Assembly: GCA_016869675.1 (NCBI GenBank) | Contig: VGDP01000007.1 | Span: 68,286-114,076 of the forward strand | Reading direction: 5' to 3' | DNA from: Alphaproteobacteria bacterium | GTDB taxonomy: Bacteria > Pseudomonadota > Alphaproteobacteria > SP197 | DNA length: 45,791 nucleotides | Shown here: one piece after another, positions 25,179 through 33,218 of the stretch | Numbering within the stretch: position 1 is the first letter of the stretch | How the letters are laid out: every line of letters begins with the position of its first letter | Translations under genes and position numbers: made by a program | Notes under the pieces: generated by a model | Database searches by the model: none | What the model was told of the DNA's origin: nothing | The model's input: the letters and a program-made list of their open reading frames with translations, nothing else

Positions 25179-25775
25179 GTGATCTACGTCGAGTTCATCG
25201 AGCGGGACCGGCCCATGCCCATCGAGATCTTCCGCGCGCTGGGCGACCAGGCGTCGTGGGTCGACCCCGAGGACGAACTGGTGCTCAACGTCGGGCGCAC
25301 GCTCCGCCTGGGTCCGCACCCGGCGTACTTGGCCTACTGGCGCTGCAGGGGCATGGCGCGCCTGGACGAGTGGGAGGCGCACTTCCGCTCCGACGCCGGC
25401 ATGGCGGACGCCTACGAAATGGCGACCCACCGGGCGATCCACCTGATCCACGCCGGCTGCTTCGACGAGGTGGTCGTCGGCCCGCGCGCCGAGGGCGGCC
25501 TGCAGTACATCGAGTATCTCGATGTGCCGCGCGCGGTGCCGGACACGGCCTTGGCCGATCACTTCGCGGCACGCGCGGCGCGCCACGGCCACGCCCGGCT
25601 GAACCACGTGATCCGCCGCGTCGGCCTGATCGGCGGGCCGCTCGGCGACATGGCGGTGTGGACGGTGGCGGACTACGTGGCCCTCGAGCCACTTGCGCGC
25701 GAGGCGCACGACGACAGGCCGTTCAGGCCGCGCCAAGCCGGGGTCTATCGCCGCTTCGGCCAGGAGATCCTGTAG
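25179..25775 (+). CDS. Protein of unknown function in the ABC-transporter operon
   Basis: I do not recognise this 198-residue protein with confidence. GTG 25179 is preceded by AGGAAGGA. It has no signal peptide or membrane helix, and a high share of aromatic and acidic residues. Two stretches, AYLAYWRCRGMARLDEWEAH and MAVWTVADYVALEPLAREAH, look like tandem halves of a dimeric alpha-beta barrel (NIPSNAP- or EthD-like) fold, which is a guess from pattern. Position suggests a cytoplasmic enzyme or accessory for the imported compound. Its last ~50 nt overlap the convergent SDR remnant, where codon patterns favour this gene. Confidence 0.75.
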   Translation: MIYVEFIERDRPMPIEIFRALGDQASWVDPEDELVLNVGRTLRLGPHPAYLAYWRCRGMARLDEWEAHFRSDAGMADAYEMATHRAIHLIHAGCFDEVVVGPRAEGGLQYIEYLDVPRAVPDTALADHFAARAARHGHARLNHVIRRVGLIGGPLGDMAVWTVADYVALEPLAREAHDDRPFRPRQAGVYRRFGQEIL

Positions 25776-26124
25776 GGCCGAGCGCGAGCGACGCGGCGAC
25801 GCCGAGCGCGACCAGGAGCCACCAAGCTTCGTTGAACGCGGCGGTCGCCGCCGCCACGAAGGCCTCGACCTCGTCGTCGAAGCGCACGTCGAGCGGCTGC
25901 GCGAAGCCCTGGCGCCCCGTGGCCCAGATCGCGGCGCGCGCGGACGCCAGGTCGGCCGCGCTCGGCTGGTGCGTGTAGGCTTGGGTCGCCCACGGCCGGT
26001 CGCCCAGGTAGCTGCCGATGGCCACGTTGGCGCTGGCGGCCGCGAGCGCCGTGGCGATCGCCCGGCCCATGCCCGAGGCACCGCCGGTGACTAGGGCGAC
26101 GCGGCCATCGAGCGGTGTGCTCAT
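25723..26124 (-). pseudogene. Truncated SDR with a foreign hydrophobic tail
   Basis: The ATG at 26124 overlaps the stop of the aldolase gene (ATGA). The first ~97 residues are the N-terminal half of an SDR (VALVTGGASGMGRAIATALA, SANVAIGS, PLDVRFDDEVEAFVAAATAA), paralogous to the SDR at 18412-19248. The NAG motif and the catalytic Tyr-x3-Lys are absent. Instead the frame runs into NEAWWLLVALGVAASLALGP, a membrane-like segment resembling the last helix of an MFS (DHA2-type) transporter, then stops. A deletion has apparently joined the 5' half of the SDR to the 3' end of another gene. It cannot work as an SDR. Confidence 0.75.
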
Positions 26125-26861
26125 GCCTTGGGCAGCGGCCGCGCGGCGTGGGTGAAGCCGGCCGTCATGGCGCTGAGCTCGTCGGCGGCGCCGATGAACG
26201 CCGCGCCCTGGCGCACGGCGAAGCGGCGCGACGTGTCCGACCCGCCCGACAGGGTGAACAGCTTGGCGGCCTTCCTGGCGGCGTCGGCCACCCGCTTGGC
26301 ATCGCGGAAATCGGCGGCGTCGAGCTTCAGGAGGCCTCGACCGCGCGTCAGCGACAGATCGCTCGGCCCCAGGAACAATCCGTCGACCGTGTCCAGGCGC
26401 GCGATGACCTCGGCGTCCGCCAGCGCGCCCGGCGTCTCGACCATGGGCAGGCAAAGGGTGCGGCGGTTCTCGCGCCGCACGAAGTCCTTCATGTCGCGGG
26501 CGTAGCCGTCGACCCGGCTGAGCCCGAGGCCGCGCGTGCCCAAGGGCGGATATTTGGCGTACGCGGTGGCGAGGCGCGCGTGCTCGACGTCGCGGATCTG
26601 CGGCAGGATCACGCCGTCGGCCCCGGAATCGAGTGCCTTCTGGATCGGTACCCGCTCGGCGGCCGCGACGCGGGACATGACGGCGAGGCCGAGGCCCTTG
26701 GCGAAGGGGATCAGGACGTCCGCCGCCTCGGCCGACAGGGCGCCGTGCTCCATGTCCAGGATGACCAGCTCGAACCCGGCGAGGCGCGCGATCTCCAGCG
26801 CCTGGCGGTTGTCGCTCATCAGCCAGAAGCCCAGCTTGGTCCCGCCGCCCTTGGCCGCCAT
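26121..26861 (-). CDS. HpcH/HpaI-family aldolase
   Basis: The protein has 246 residues. ATG 26861 follows GGAGGGG. It is a class II pyruvate-type aldolase of the HpcH/HpaI group, which cleaves or condenses 2-keto-3-deoxy (or 4-hydroxy-2-oxo) acids using a divalent metal. His39 (LDMEHGAL), Arg64 (VMSRV), Gln88, Glu142 (PMVETPGA) and Asp168 (GPSDLS) fit the base, substrate-binding and metal positions. Enolase-superfamily sugar-acid dehydratases produce such keto-deoxy acids, and one lies divergently 98 nt away, so a shared sugar-acid route is plausible. The substrate is not readable. Confidence 0.88.
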   Translation of the reverse strand: MAAKGGGTKLGFWLMSDNRQALEIARLAGFELVILDMEHGALSAEAADVLIPFAKGLGLAVMSRVAAAERVPIQKALDSGADGVILPQIRDVEHARLATAYAKYPPLGTRGLGLSRVDGYARDMKDFVRRENRRTLCLPMVETPGALADAEVIARLDTVDGLFLGPSDLSLTRGRGLLKLDAADFRDAKRVADAARKAAKLFTLSGGSDTSRRFAVRQGAAFIGAADELSAMTAGFTHAARPLPKA

Positions 26862-26924
26862 GGTCCCCTCCGCGCGTGCGCGCGAACAGTGGCACCGGCG
26901 CCGCGGCGCTGTCCAGGTCTGGTA

Positions 26925-26930
26925 TATGAT
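26925..26930 (+). promoter_or_regulatory. -10-like TATGAT upstream of the enolase-superfamily gene
   Basis: TATGAT (26925-26930) matches the -10 consensus at five of six bases within TGGTATATGAT, 29 nt before the ATG at 26960, in the divergent gap with the aldolase gene. No convincing -35 is seen. Confidence 0.3.
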
Positions 26931-26959
26931 CGGGGTCGACGGCGAGAGGACGGGAAGCG

Positions 26960-28132
26960 ATGCGCATCACCTCGATCGAGACGTTCGCCCTGCGCTGGGT
27001 CATGCCGTACGCCCTGACGTACGCCCGTGGCGAATACGGCGAACGCGAGGCGCTGCTGGTTCGCGTGCGCACCGACGATCCCACCATCGCCGGCTGGGGC
27101 GAGGCGGCCATGTGGGGCGGGCCGTTCGCGGTGACCAGCGCCGTGATCGAACGCGAGATCGCGCCCCTGCTGCTGGGCGAGGATCCGTGCCGGCCCGAGT
27201 ACTTGTGGGAGAAGGTGTTCCAGGGCACGTACTACCACGGCCGCAAGGGCATTCTGCTGGCGTGCCTGTCGGGCGTCGACGTGGCGCTGTGGGACATCCT
27301 GGGCCAGGCCGCTGGCCTGCCGCTGTGGCGCCTGCTGGGCGGCTTCGGCCGCCCTGTGGCGGCGTACGCCTCGGCCGGCTACTACCGGCGCGACTACGGG
27401 CTTGGCGATTTCGCGGCCGATGTGGCGGCAGCGCGTGCCGCCGGGTTCCACGGCTACAAGATGAAGATCGGCAACGTGCCCGGCGTGGTCCACCAGGGCG
27501 TGCTGGCCGACGTGCCGCTGCGCCGGTCCTTCGCCGACGACGTGGCGCGCATCCGCGCCGCGCGCGAGGCGCTGGGCCCCGATCGCTGGCTGATGTGTGA
27601 CGCCACCACCTCGCTCGATTTGGGGTTGGCGCTGCGCTACGCGCGGGTGCTGGAGGAGGTCGAGGCCCGCTGGTTCGAGGAGCCCACCCAGCCCGAGAAT
27701 GTCGCCGGCTGCGCCGCGCTGGCCGCGCGCACGCGCATCCCCATCGCCGGGTTCGAGACCGAGACGGGGCGCGACGCCTTCGCGCGCCTGATCGACGCCG
27801 GCGCGATCCAGGTCGTCCAACCCGACGTCATCCAGGTCGGCGGCATCACCGAGGGGCGCAAGATCGCGGCCTACGCGCAAACCCGGCACCTGACCTTCAC
27901 CGCCAAGAACTACTCGACCGCGGTCAGCGCGGCGGCGTGCCTGCACCTGCTGTACGCCGTGCCGAACGGGGCGTTCTTCGAGTGCGACCAGGACCCCATG
28001 CCCTGGCGCGAGAGCCTGCTGGTCGAACCGGCCTGGACGATCGAGGGCGGCTTCGCCGCGCCGACCGAGCGGCCGGGCCTAGGGCTAGTGTTGCGCGAGG
28101 AGGATCTGGCGCCCTGGCGCGTAACGCCCTGA
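26960..28132 (+). CDS. Mandelate racemase/muconate lactonizing enzyme family protein
   Basis: The protein has 390 residues. ATG 26960 follows GGGAAGCG and begins with the usual MRITSIETFAL. It belongs to the enolase superfamily. The base motif K-x-K is YKMKIG (Lys167, Lys169); the metal ligands are Asp214 (MCDATTS), Glu240 or Glu241 (FEEPTQPEN) and Glu266 (GFETETG). The C-terminal active-site block reads FTAKNYSTAVSAAA, without the canonical His, so the reaction could be dehydration, racemisation or cycloisomerisation of a carboxylate. The divergent HpcH/HpaI aldolase favours a sugar-acid dehydratase. It ends 3 nt from the convergent DUF2336 gene. Confidence 0.87.
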   Translation: MRITSIETFALRWVMPYALTYARGEYGEREALLVRVRTDDPTIAGWGEAAMWGGPFAVTSAVIEREIAPLLLGEDPCRPEYLWEKVFQGTYYHGRKGILLACLSGVDVALWDILGQAAGLPLWRLLGGFGRPVAAYASAGYYRRDYGLGDFAADVAAARAAGFHGYKMKIGNVPGVVHQGVLADVPLRRSFADDVARIRAAREALGPDRWLMCDATTSLDLGLALRYARVLEEVEARWFEEPTQPENVAGCAALAARTRIPIAGFETETGRDAFARLIDAGAIQVVQPDVIQVGGITEGRKIAAYAQTRHLTFTAKNYSTAVSAAACLHLLYAVPNGAFFECDQDPMPWRESLLVEPAWTIEGGFAAPTERPGLGLVLREEDLAPWRVTP

Positions 28133-28135
28133 GCG

Positions 28136-29254
28136 TCAGGCGCTGAGCGCCAAGGGCTTCGCGGTCTGGCCCTGCGCCTGCTCGCGCACACGCCAGAAGC
28201 GCATGGTGCGCTGGGCCGAATCGACCGTGAGCTGACTGTAGAGTTCGAGCAGTTCGACGGTATCCATGCCCTTGGAGCCGCCCTGCCGCTTGGTGTGGGC
28301 CAGCAGCACGCCGAAATTCTCGCCGCTGATGTTCCTCGACTTGCACGCGATGGCCAGCGCCTCGCAGCCCGAATCGTAGAAGATGCGCTGCGCGGTGCGG
28401 ATGTCGACATCGACGAAATAGGCCAGGCCGAAGATGAACTCGCGGTACTGGCGGTTCTTCAGAAGGTCGACCAGCAGTTCCTCGTCGAGTTGGCCGAGCC
28501 GTTTCTTGTTTACGATGAAGCGCTCGGCCTCGCTCATGGCGCTGTTGGCGGCGTCCAGCTCGGCAATCACCGCTTCCTGGGATTCCGCGATCATGCGGTC
28601 GACGACTTCGGCATCGATCGCCGAGGTCTTCTCCACGATGTGCTGGCGCAGGTTCGACGAGACGAACCAGAACATCTTGTTGAGCAGCTCGGGCGTCAGG
28701 TCCGGGCGCTCGACGAGCGGCTCGTGCAACGCCTTGTTGTCCTCGGCGCGCGCAACGATGCGCTCCATCGAGACGCGGCTGCTGGTGGCGCCTTCGTTGC
28801 GCACGAGGGTTTCCAGCACCGTGTCGTCGCCCTTGGCGACAAGGGCGTCCGTGACGCGCGCGCTGACGGTGGCGCGCGCCGAGATGGCGCGCAGGTGACC
28901 CTGGCCCTGGCGGCGGATCACTTCCATGAGGTCGACGTCCTCCAGCACGGTCGAGTTCTGCAGGACCGGGTCGGCCACCTCGATGTCGTCGTTGGCCAGC
29001 ATGGTGATGATGCCGCGCGGCGCGTCGGGCTCCAGCGCCATGCGCTGGACCAGGTCCCGGCGCACCTTCTGCTCCATGGCGCGCGCGATGTTCATCATGA
29101 TCGCGTTGAAATGGTCGCGCTCTCGCTCATTGTACGAATCGGAAGCGTCGATGAACAGGTCCGTGACCTCGCGCAGCAGTTCGCTCCGGCGATCGCTCGA
29201 CGGCTCCTTCGCCAAGTCAACAAAGTTCCTGAGCTTGGACGCGCTCTGGGACAT
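28136..29254 (-). CDS. DUF2336 domain protein
   Basis: The protein has 372 residues from ATG 29254, preferred because AGGTAG precedes it; an in-frame ATG at 29272 has no ribosome site. It is soluble and almost entirely helical, with heat-repeat-like blocks such as RRDLVQRMALEPDAPRGIIT and ANDDIEVADPVLQNSTVLED, as in the alphaproteobacterial DUF2336 family. The function of that family is not established to my knowledge. No catalytic motif is visible. It is convergent with the preceding gene and lies 77 nt from the next minus-strand gene. Confidence 0.85.
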   Translation of the reverse strand: MSQSASKLRNFVDLAKEPSSDRRSELLREVTDLFIDASDSYNERERDHFNAIMMNIARAMEQKVRRDLVQRMALEPDAPRGIITMLANDDIEVADPVLQNSTVLEDVDLMEVIRRQGQGHLRAISARATVSARVTDALVAKGDDTVLETLVRNEGATSSRVSMERIVARAEDNKALHEPLVERPDLTPELLNKMFWFVSSNLRQHIVEKTSAIDAEVVDRMIAESQEAVIAELDAANSAMSEAERFIVNKKRLGQLDEELLVDLLKNRQYREFIFGLAYFVDVDIRTAQRIFYDSGCEALAIACKSRNISGENFGVLLAHTKRQGGSKGMDTVELLELYSQLTVDSAQRTMRFWRVREQAQGQTAKPLALSA

Positions 29255-29330
29255 CGCGCTACCTGTGGTCATTCAGTGGCCAGGGTAACCGCCGCTTGGT
29301 GAAGAAAACCTTGCCGCCGGGCTCCCCCGC

Positions 29331-30422
29331 TCAGGCGAGCGCGGCGGGATCGGGCGCGATGCCCAGGCCGGGCCGGGTCGGCACCCTGACATAGCCCGCT
29401 TCGGCCAGGGGTGTGTCGGGGAACAGCGCGGCCCCCAGGGCGTTCGGGTTGGCCTGGACCTCGCACAGCGAGACCGCCGGGGCCACGGCCATCAGGTGCA
29501 GCGAGGCGACCAGGTTGAGCGCGTGGGTGTAGGTGTGGTTGACGATCCGGCCACCGCGCGCCGCGACGCGCCGCGCGAGCGCGAGGCCCTGGGTCAGACC
29601 GACCCGCGAGATGTCGATCTGGATCACGCCGACCCCCGCCTCGGACAGGGCGTCCAGCTCGCGCGCGGTCGAACAGAGTTCGCCGGCGGCGATCGTCATG
29701 GGTCCCGCCTGGGTAACCTCCCGGTAACCGTCGGTGTCCTCGGGCGCCAACGGCTCCTCAAGCCACGTCAGGTCGTAGGGCGCGAAGCGGCGGCAGCGCT
29801 CCAGCGCGGCCGGTGCGTCCCAGGCGTTGCCGCCGTCGATCAGCAGGCGGACGCGCGGCCCCACCGCGTCGCGCAGGGCGCGGACGAACGCCTCGTCTCG
29901 GTCGGGGTCGGGGCCGAGCGGCGCCCAGCCCATCTTGATGCCCGTGAAGCCGCGCGCCACCAGGGTGCGCGCGTGCGCGGCGCTCGCCTCGGGCGTCGGC
30001 CCGAGGGGATGGGTGGCGTAGACCTCGAGCCGGGAGCGCCGGGTCTCGCCCAGCAGCCGGTGCACCGGCACGCCCGCCGCCTGGCCGGCAATATCCCAGA
30101 GCGCCAAGTCGCACGCGGCCATGGCCTGCAGCGCAGCGCCGGCCCGGCCGAATTGGCTGGTACCGCGCAGCATGCGCGGCCACAGCGCGGCCGGCTCGCG
30201 TGGGTCCTGGCCAACCAGCAGGCTGGCCAGGCCGGCCATCAGCTCGTCCTGAAAGGGCGCCTCGACGATGGCCTTGATGACGACCGGCGAACTGTCCGCC
30301 TCGCCCCAGCCGACCAGGCCATCGTCGGTCTCGATGCGCACCAGGGCGGCGTAGGGGCCACCGTAGTGCCCGACCGTGCCGGGGCGGTAGAGGGCGAAGG
30401 CGCGAACGGCGGCGATGTGCAT
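29331..30422 (-). CDS. Mandelate racemase/muconate lactonizing enzyme family protein
   Basis: The protein has 363 residues from ATG 30422, giving the family-typical MHIAAVRAFALYRPG; an in-frame ATG at 30464 would add 14 residues of uncharacteristic sequence. It is an enolase-superfamily member: Lys in GFTGIKMGWAPLG, metal ligands in LLIDGGNAWD, LTWLEEPLAPED and IAAGELCST, and a C-terminal HTYTHALN that supplies a His. It differs from the protein at 26960-28132 in these motifs, so it likely has a different carboxylate substrate. No enzyme gene directly adjoins it; the DUF2336 gene lies downstream. Confidence 0.86.
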   Translation of the reverse strand: MHIAAVRAFALYRPGTVGHYGGPYAALVRIETDDGLVGWGEADSSPVVIKAIVEAPFQDELMAGLASLLVGQDPREPAALWPRMLRGTSQFGRAGAALQAMAACDLALWDIAGQAAGVPVHRLLGETRRSRLEVYATHPLGPTPEASAAHARTLVARGFTGIKMGWAPLGPDPDRDEAFVRALRDAVGPRVRLLIDGGNAWDAPAALERCRRFAPYDLTWLEEPLAPEDTDGYREVTQAGPMTIAAGELCSTARELDALSEAGVGVIQIDISRVGLTQGLALARRVAARGGRIVNHTYTHALNLVASLHLMAVAPAVSLCEVQANPNALGAALFPDTPLAEAGYVRVPTRPGLGIAPDPAALA

Positions 30423-30531
30423 GGTCGATCCCGAGCGAGGCTGGCGTACGCGGTCGGTGGACATTAACCGGGCCCACGGACAATGCCCACGGCGTGACGC
30501 GCCGCCGCCGCCGACCTTACAACGGGACCCG

Positions 30532-31190
30532 ATGAAGATCCTGCACGTGTTCGATCATTCGGCGCCGCTGCAGAGCGGCTACACGTTCCGCAGCCTGGCG
30601 ATCCTGCGCGCCCAGCACGCCCGCGCGGCTGGCGCACGGTACAGATGACCACGCCGCGCCATGGCGCCGCGACGGCTATGGACGAGACGGTGGACGGCCT
30701 GGTCTTCCACCGCTCGACCCTGGCGGCACGGCGACCGGGCGGCCTGCCCGTGGTCCGGGAACCGCTCGAGATGCGCCAGACGGCGCGGCGCCTGTACGCC
30801 CTGGTCGCGGCCGAGCGGCCCGACATCGTGCACGCCCATTCGCCGGTGCTGAACGCCCTGCCCGCCTTGCGCGTCGGTCGGCGGCGCGGCGTCCCCGTCG
30901 TCTACGAGGTCCGCGCCTTCTGGGAGGACGCGGCCGCGAGCCACGGCACCAGCCAGCCGGGCGGCCTGCGCTACGCCGCGACCAAGGCCCTCGAGACCTA
31001 CGCGCTGTGCCGTGCCGATGCGATCACCACAATTTGCGAGGGCCTGCGCAATGACATGATCGCGCGCGGCCTGCCCGCCGAGCGCATCACCGTGATCCCC
31101 AACGCAGTCGACCTGGACCGCTTCCCGGTGACGGTGCCGCGCGATGAGGCGCTCGCGGCGCGCCTCGGCCTCGAGGGCGCAGCATCTCGA
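30532..31190 (+). pseudogene. Exosortase-A-associated glycosyltransferase remnant
   Basis: Two frames give the N-terminal half of a GT4-type glycosyltransferase of the exosortase-A/PEP-CTERM type. Frame 1, from ATG 30532, reads MKILHVFDHSAPLQSGYTFR and stops at 30648. Frame 2 resumes as WRTVQMTTPRHG and carries DIVHAHSPVLNALPALRVG, VVYEVRAFWEDAAASHGTS and ITVIPNAVDLDRFPV. One or four missing bases near 30625-30631 cause the shift. After LAARLGLEG, near 31180, the sequence diverges and the nucleotide-sugar-binding C-terminal half is gone. The gene is doubly broken. In relatives it helps build an exopolysaccharide linked to the PEP-CTERM sorting system; no other such gene is in the window. Confidence 0.85.
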
Positions 31191-31195
31191 ACGAA

Positions 31196-31720
31196 TCAAT
31201 CATGATTTTCCGACGAAATCGATGCGCGCGGGCGTACCCCTTCGGCCCCCAAGTTCTCGTCGCCGGTGCACTGGGCGTACGTGCCCGCGGCCCAGTGCCG
31301 GCTCCAGATCTGGAAGTCGGTGCCGGTCAGGCGGGTCCCATCGTTCCACATGGAGACGTGGTAGTTGCAGTAGTAGCGGAGCCCGATCCACGCCTTGGAC
31401 CGCTGTTGGGCGGCAAAGTGTTTGCGCAGGAAGGCGTGCAGTTCCTTGGAGTCCACCTTGGCCAGGCGGCCGCGCGCGCCCTTGTGGGTCAGGCCGAGCG
31501 CGATTCCGTTCATCTCGGCCCAGATCCGGGTGGGTGAGCCCAGTTCTTTCTTCGCGCCGACCTTGACCAGCGTGTAGTAGCTCTTGGTGCCTTCGAAGTA
31601 GACCGGCGTCTCCATGTTGACCTGGGCGTGCGCCGCGTGGGGCCCGGCCAGCGCGATGACGAACAGGGCCAGCGCGCCCAACAGGCGTGCCAGGAAGGGT
31701 TCAGCGTGCAAGTGTCGCAT
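31196..31720 (-). CDS. Secreted C-type-lectin-like domain protein
   Basis: The protein has 174 residues from ATG 31720; ATGs at 31735 and 31762 are alternatives. A signal peptide (ARLLGALALFVIALAGPHAA, cleavage near AHA) indicates export. The mature part begins VNMETPVYFEGTKSYYTLVK and contains KAWIGLRYYCNYHVSMWNDG and DFQIWSRHWAAGTYAQCTG. The W-I-G-L ... W-x-D-G-T ... W pattern with two Cys residues resembles a C-type lectin fold. A binding or adhesion role is inferred; I know no close characterised relative. Its 3' end abuts the truncated glycosyltransferase, whose final codons come from this gene's complement. Confidence 0.65.
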   Translation of the reverse strand: MRHLHAEPFLARLLGALALFVIALAGPHAAHAQVNMETPVYFEGTKSYYTLVKVGAKKELGSPTRIWAEMNGIALGLTHKGARGRLAKVDSKELHAFLRKHFAAQQRSKAWIGLRYYCNYHVSMWNDGTRLTGTDFQIWSRHWAAGTYAQCTGDENLGAEGVRPRASISSENHD

Positions 31721-31792
31721 GGCGAAGCACTCCATGGGCCGTGCGGGCCGGCGAGCAAACACCGTGCCCCACGCCGGACTCCATCATCGATC

Positions 31793-33202
31793 TCAACTGT
31801 GGATCGCGCGGCCGTCTACCGCCAGGGCCGCTTCCTTCAGGGCCTCCGAGAAGGTCGGGTGGGCGTGGCAGGTGCGCGCGATGTCCTCGGCCGCGGCACC
31901 GAACTCCATGGCCACGGCCGCCTCGGCGATCAGCTCGCCGGCCGCCGGGCCGATCAGATGGACGCCGAGCACCCGGTCGGTCGCCGCGTCGGCCAGGATC
32001 TTCACAAAGCCAACGGTCTGTCCGTACGTGCGGCCGCGGCTGTTGGCCATGAAGTGGAACCGCCCGGCGCGGTAGGCGATGCCGGCGGCCTTCAGCTCCT
32101 CCTCGCCACGACCGATCGAAGCGACCTCGGGGTTGGTGTAGACCACGCCCGGGATCACGTCATAGTTCACATGGCCGGCCTTGCCGGCGATGAGCTCGGC
32201 CACCGTGATGCCTTCGTCCTCGGCCTTGTGGGCCAGCATGGGCCCGCGCACGCAATCGCCGATGGCATGGATCGTTTCGACGTTGGTGCGGAAATGATCG
32301 TCGATCATGATGCGCCCGGCGCTGTCGAGTGCGACGCCCGCGTCGTCGAGGCCGAGCCCCTCGGTGTAGGGGCGGCGGCCGATGGCAACCAGGACCGCAT
32401 CGGCCTCCAACGTCGCGGCCGCGCCACCGGCGGCGGGCTCGGCGGTCAGGGTGACACCCTTCTTGGCCGCGACGGCGCCGGTGACCTTGTGGCCCAGCTT
32501 GAACGCGAGGCCCTGACGCTCGAGCACGCGCTTCAACTCCTTGGCGACCTCGCCGTCCATGGTGGGGACGACGCGGTCGAGGAACTCGACCACGGTGACC
32601 TGGGCGCCGAGCCGACGCCAGACCGAGCCGAGCTCGAGCCCGATGATGCCGGCGCCGATCACGACCAAGCGCTTGGGCACCGTGGCGAAGGCGAGGGCGC
32701 CGGTCGAGGAGACGATGCGTTCCTCGTCGATCGGCACGTCCCTGAGCGGCGTCGGCTCCGATCCGGTGGCGATGACGATCGCCTTGGCCGCGAGCATGCG
32801 CGATTCCCCGTTGATGCCGCGCACCGTCACGCTCCGCTTGCCGACGATGCGGCCCGTGCCCGCGATGTAGGCCACCTTGTTCTTCTTGAAAAGCGCGGCG
32901 ATCCCCTTGGTCAGGTCGGCTACGACCTTGTCCTTGCGCGCCATCATGCGCGCCAGATCTAGCCCGACCTGGCCGACCGTCACGCCGTGATCGCCGAGTT
33001 CGTGCCCCGCCTGGGCGTAGAGTTCGGAGGACTGCAGCAGCGCCTTGGACGGAATGCAGCCGACGTTCAGGCACGTGCCGCCCAGGCTGGCCCGCTTCTC
33101 GACGCAGGCGACGCCGAGCCCGAGCTGCGCGGCGCGGATCGCGGCGACGTAGCCACCAGGCCCGCCGCCGATGACGACAAGATCGAACGACTCCTCGGCC
33201 AT
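31793..33202 (-). CDS. lpdA: Dihydrolipoyl dehydrogenase (E3)
   Basis: The protein has 469 residues. It is the FAD enzyme that reoxidises dihydrolipoamide with NAD+, the E3 part of the 2-oxoglutarate dehydrogenase complex. FAD site VVIGGGPGGYVAAIRAA; redox disulfide Cys44-Cys49 in GGTCLNVGCIPSK; NAD site VVIGAGIIGLELGSVWRR; GDCVRGPMLAHKAEDEG; catalytic His-Glu pair in HAHPTFSEALKEAA near the end. It lies 16 nt after sucB and closes the sucA-sucB-lpd group. The ribosome site is weak (GGGACC), so coupling to sucB is likely. Confidence 0.97.
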   Translation of the reverse strand: MAEESFDLVVIGGGPGGYVAAIRAAQLGLGVACVEKRASLGGTCLNVGCIPSKALLQSSELYAQAGHELGDHGVTVGQVGLDLARMMARKDKVVADLTKGIAALFKKNKVAYIAGTGRIVGKRSVTVRGINGESRMLAAKAIVIATGSEPTPLRDVPIDEERIVSSTGALAFATVPKRLVVIGAGIIGLELGSVWRRLGAQVTVVEFLDRVVPTMDGEVAKELKRVLERQGLAFKLGHKVTGAVAAKKGVTLTAEPAAGGAAATLEADAVLVAIGRRPYTEGLGLDDAGVALDSAGRIMIDDHFRTNVETIHAIGDCVRGPMLAHKAEDEGITVAELIAGKAGHVNYDVIPGVVYTNPEVASIGRGEEELKAAGIAYRAGRFHFMANSRGRTYGQTVGFVKILADAATDRVLGVHLIGPAAGELIAEAAVAMEFGAAAEDIARTCHAHPTFSEALKEAALAVDGRAIHS

Positions 33203-33218
33203 GGTCCCGGCGCCCGCG

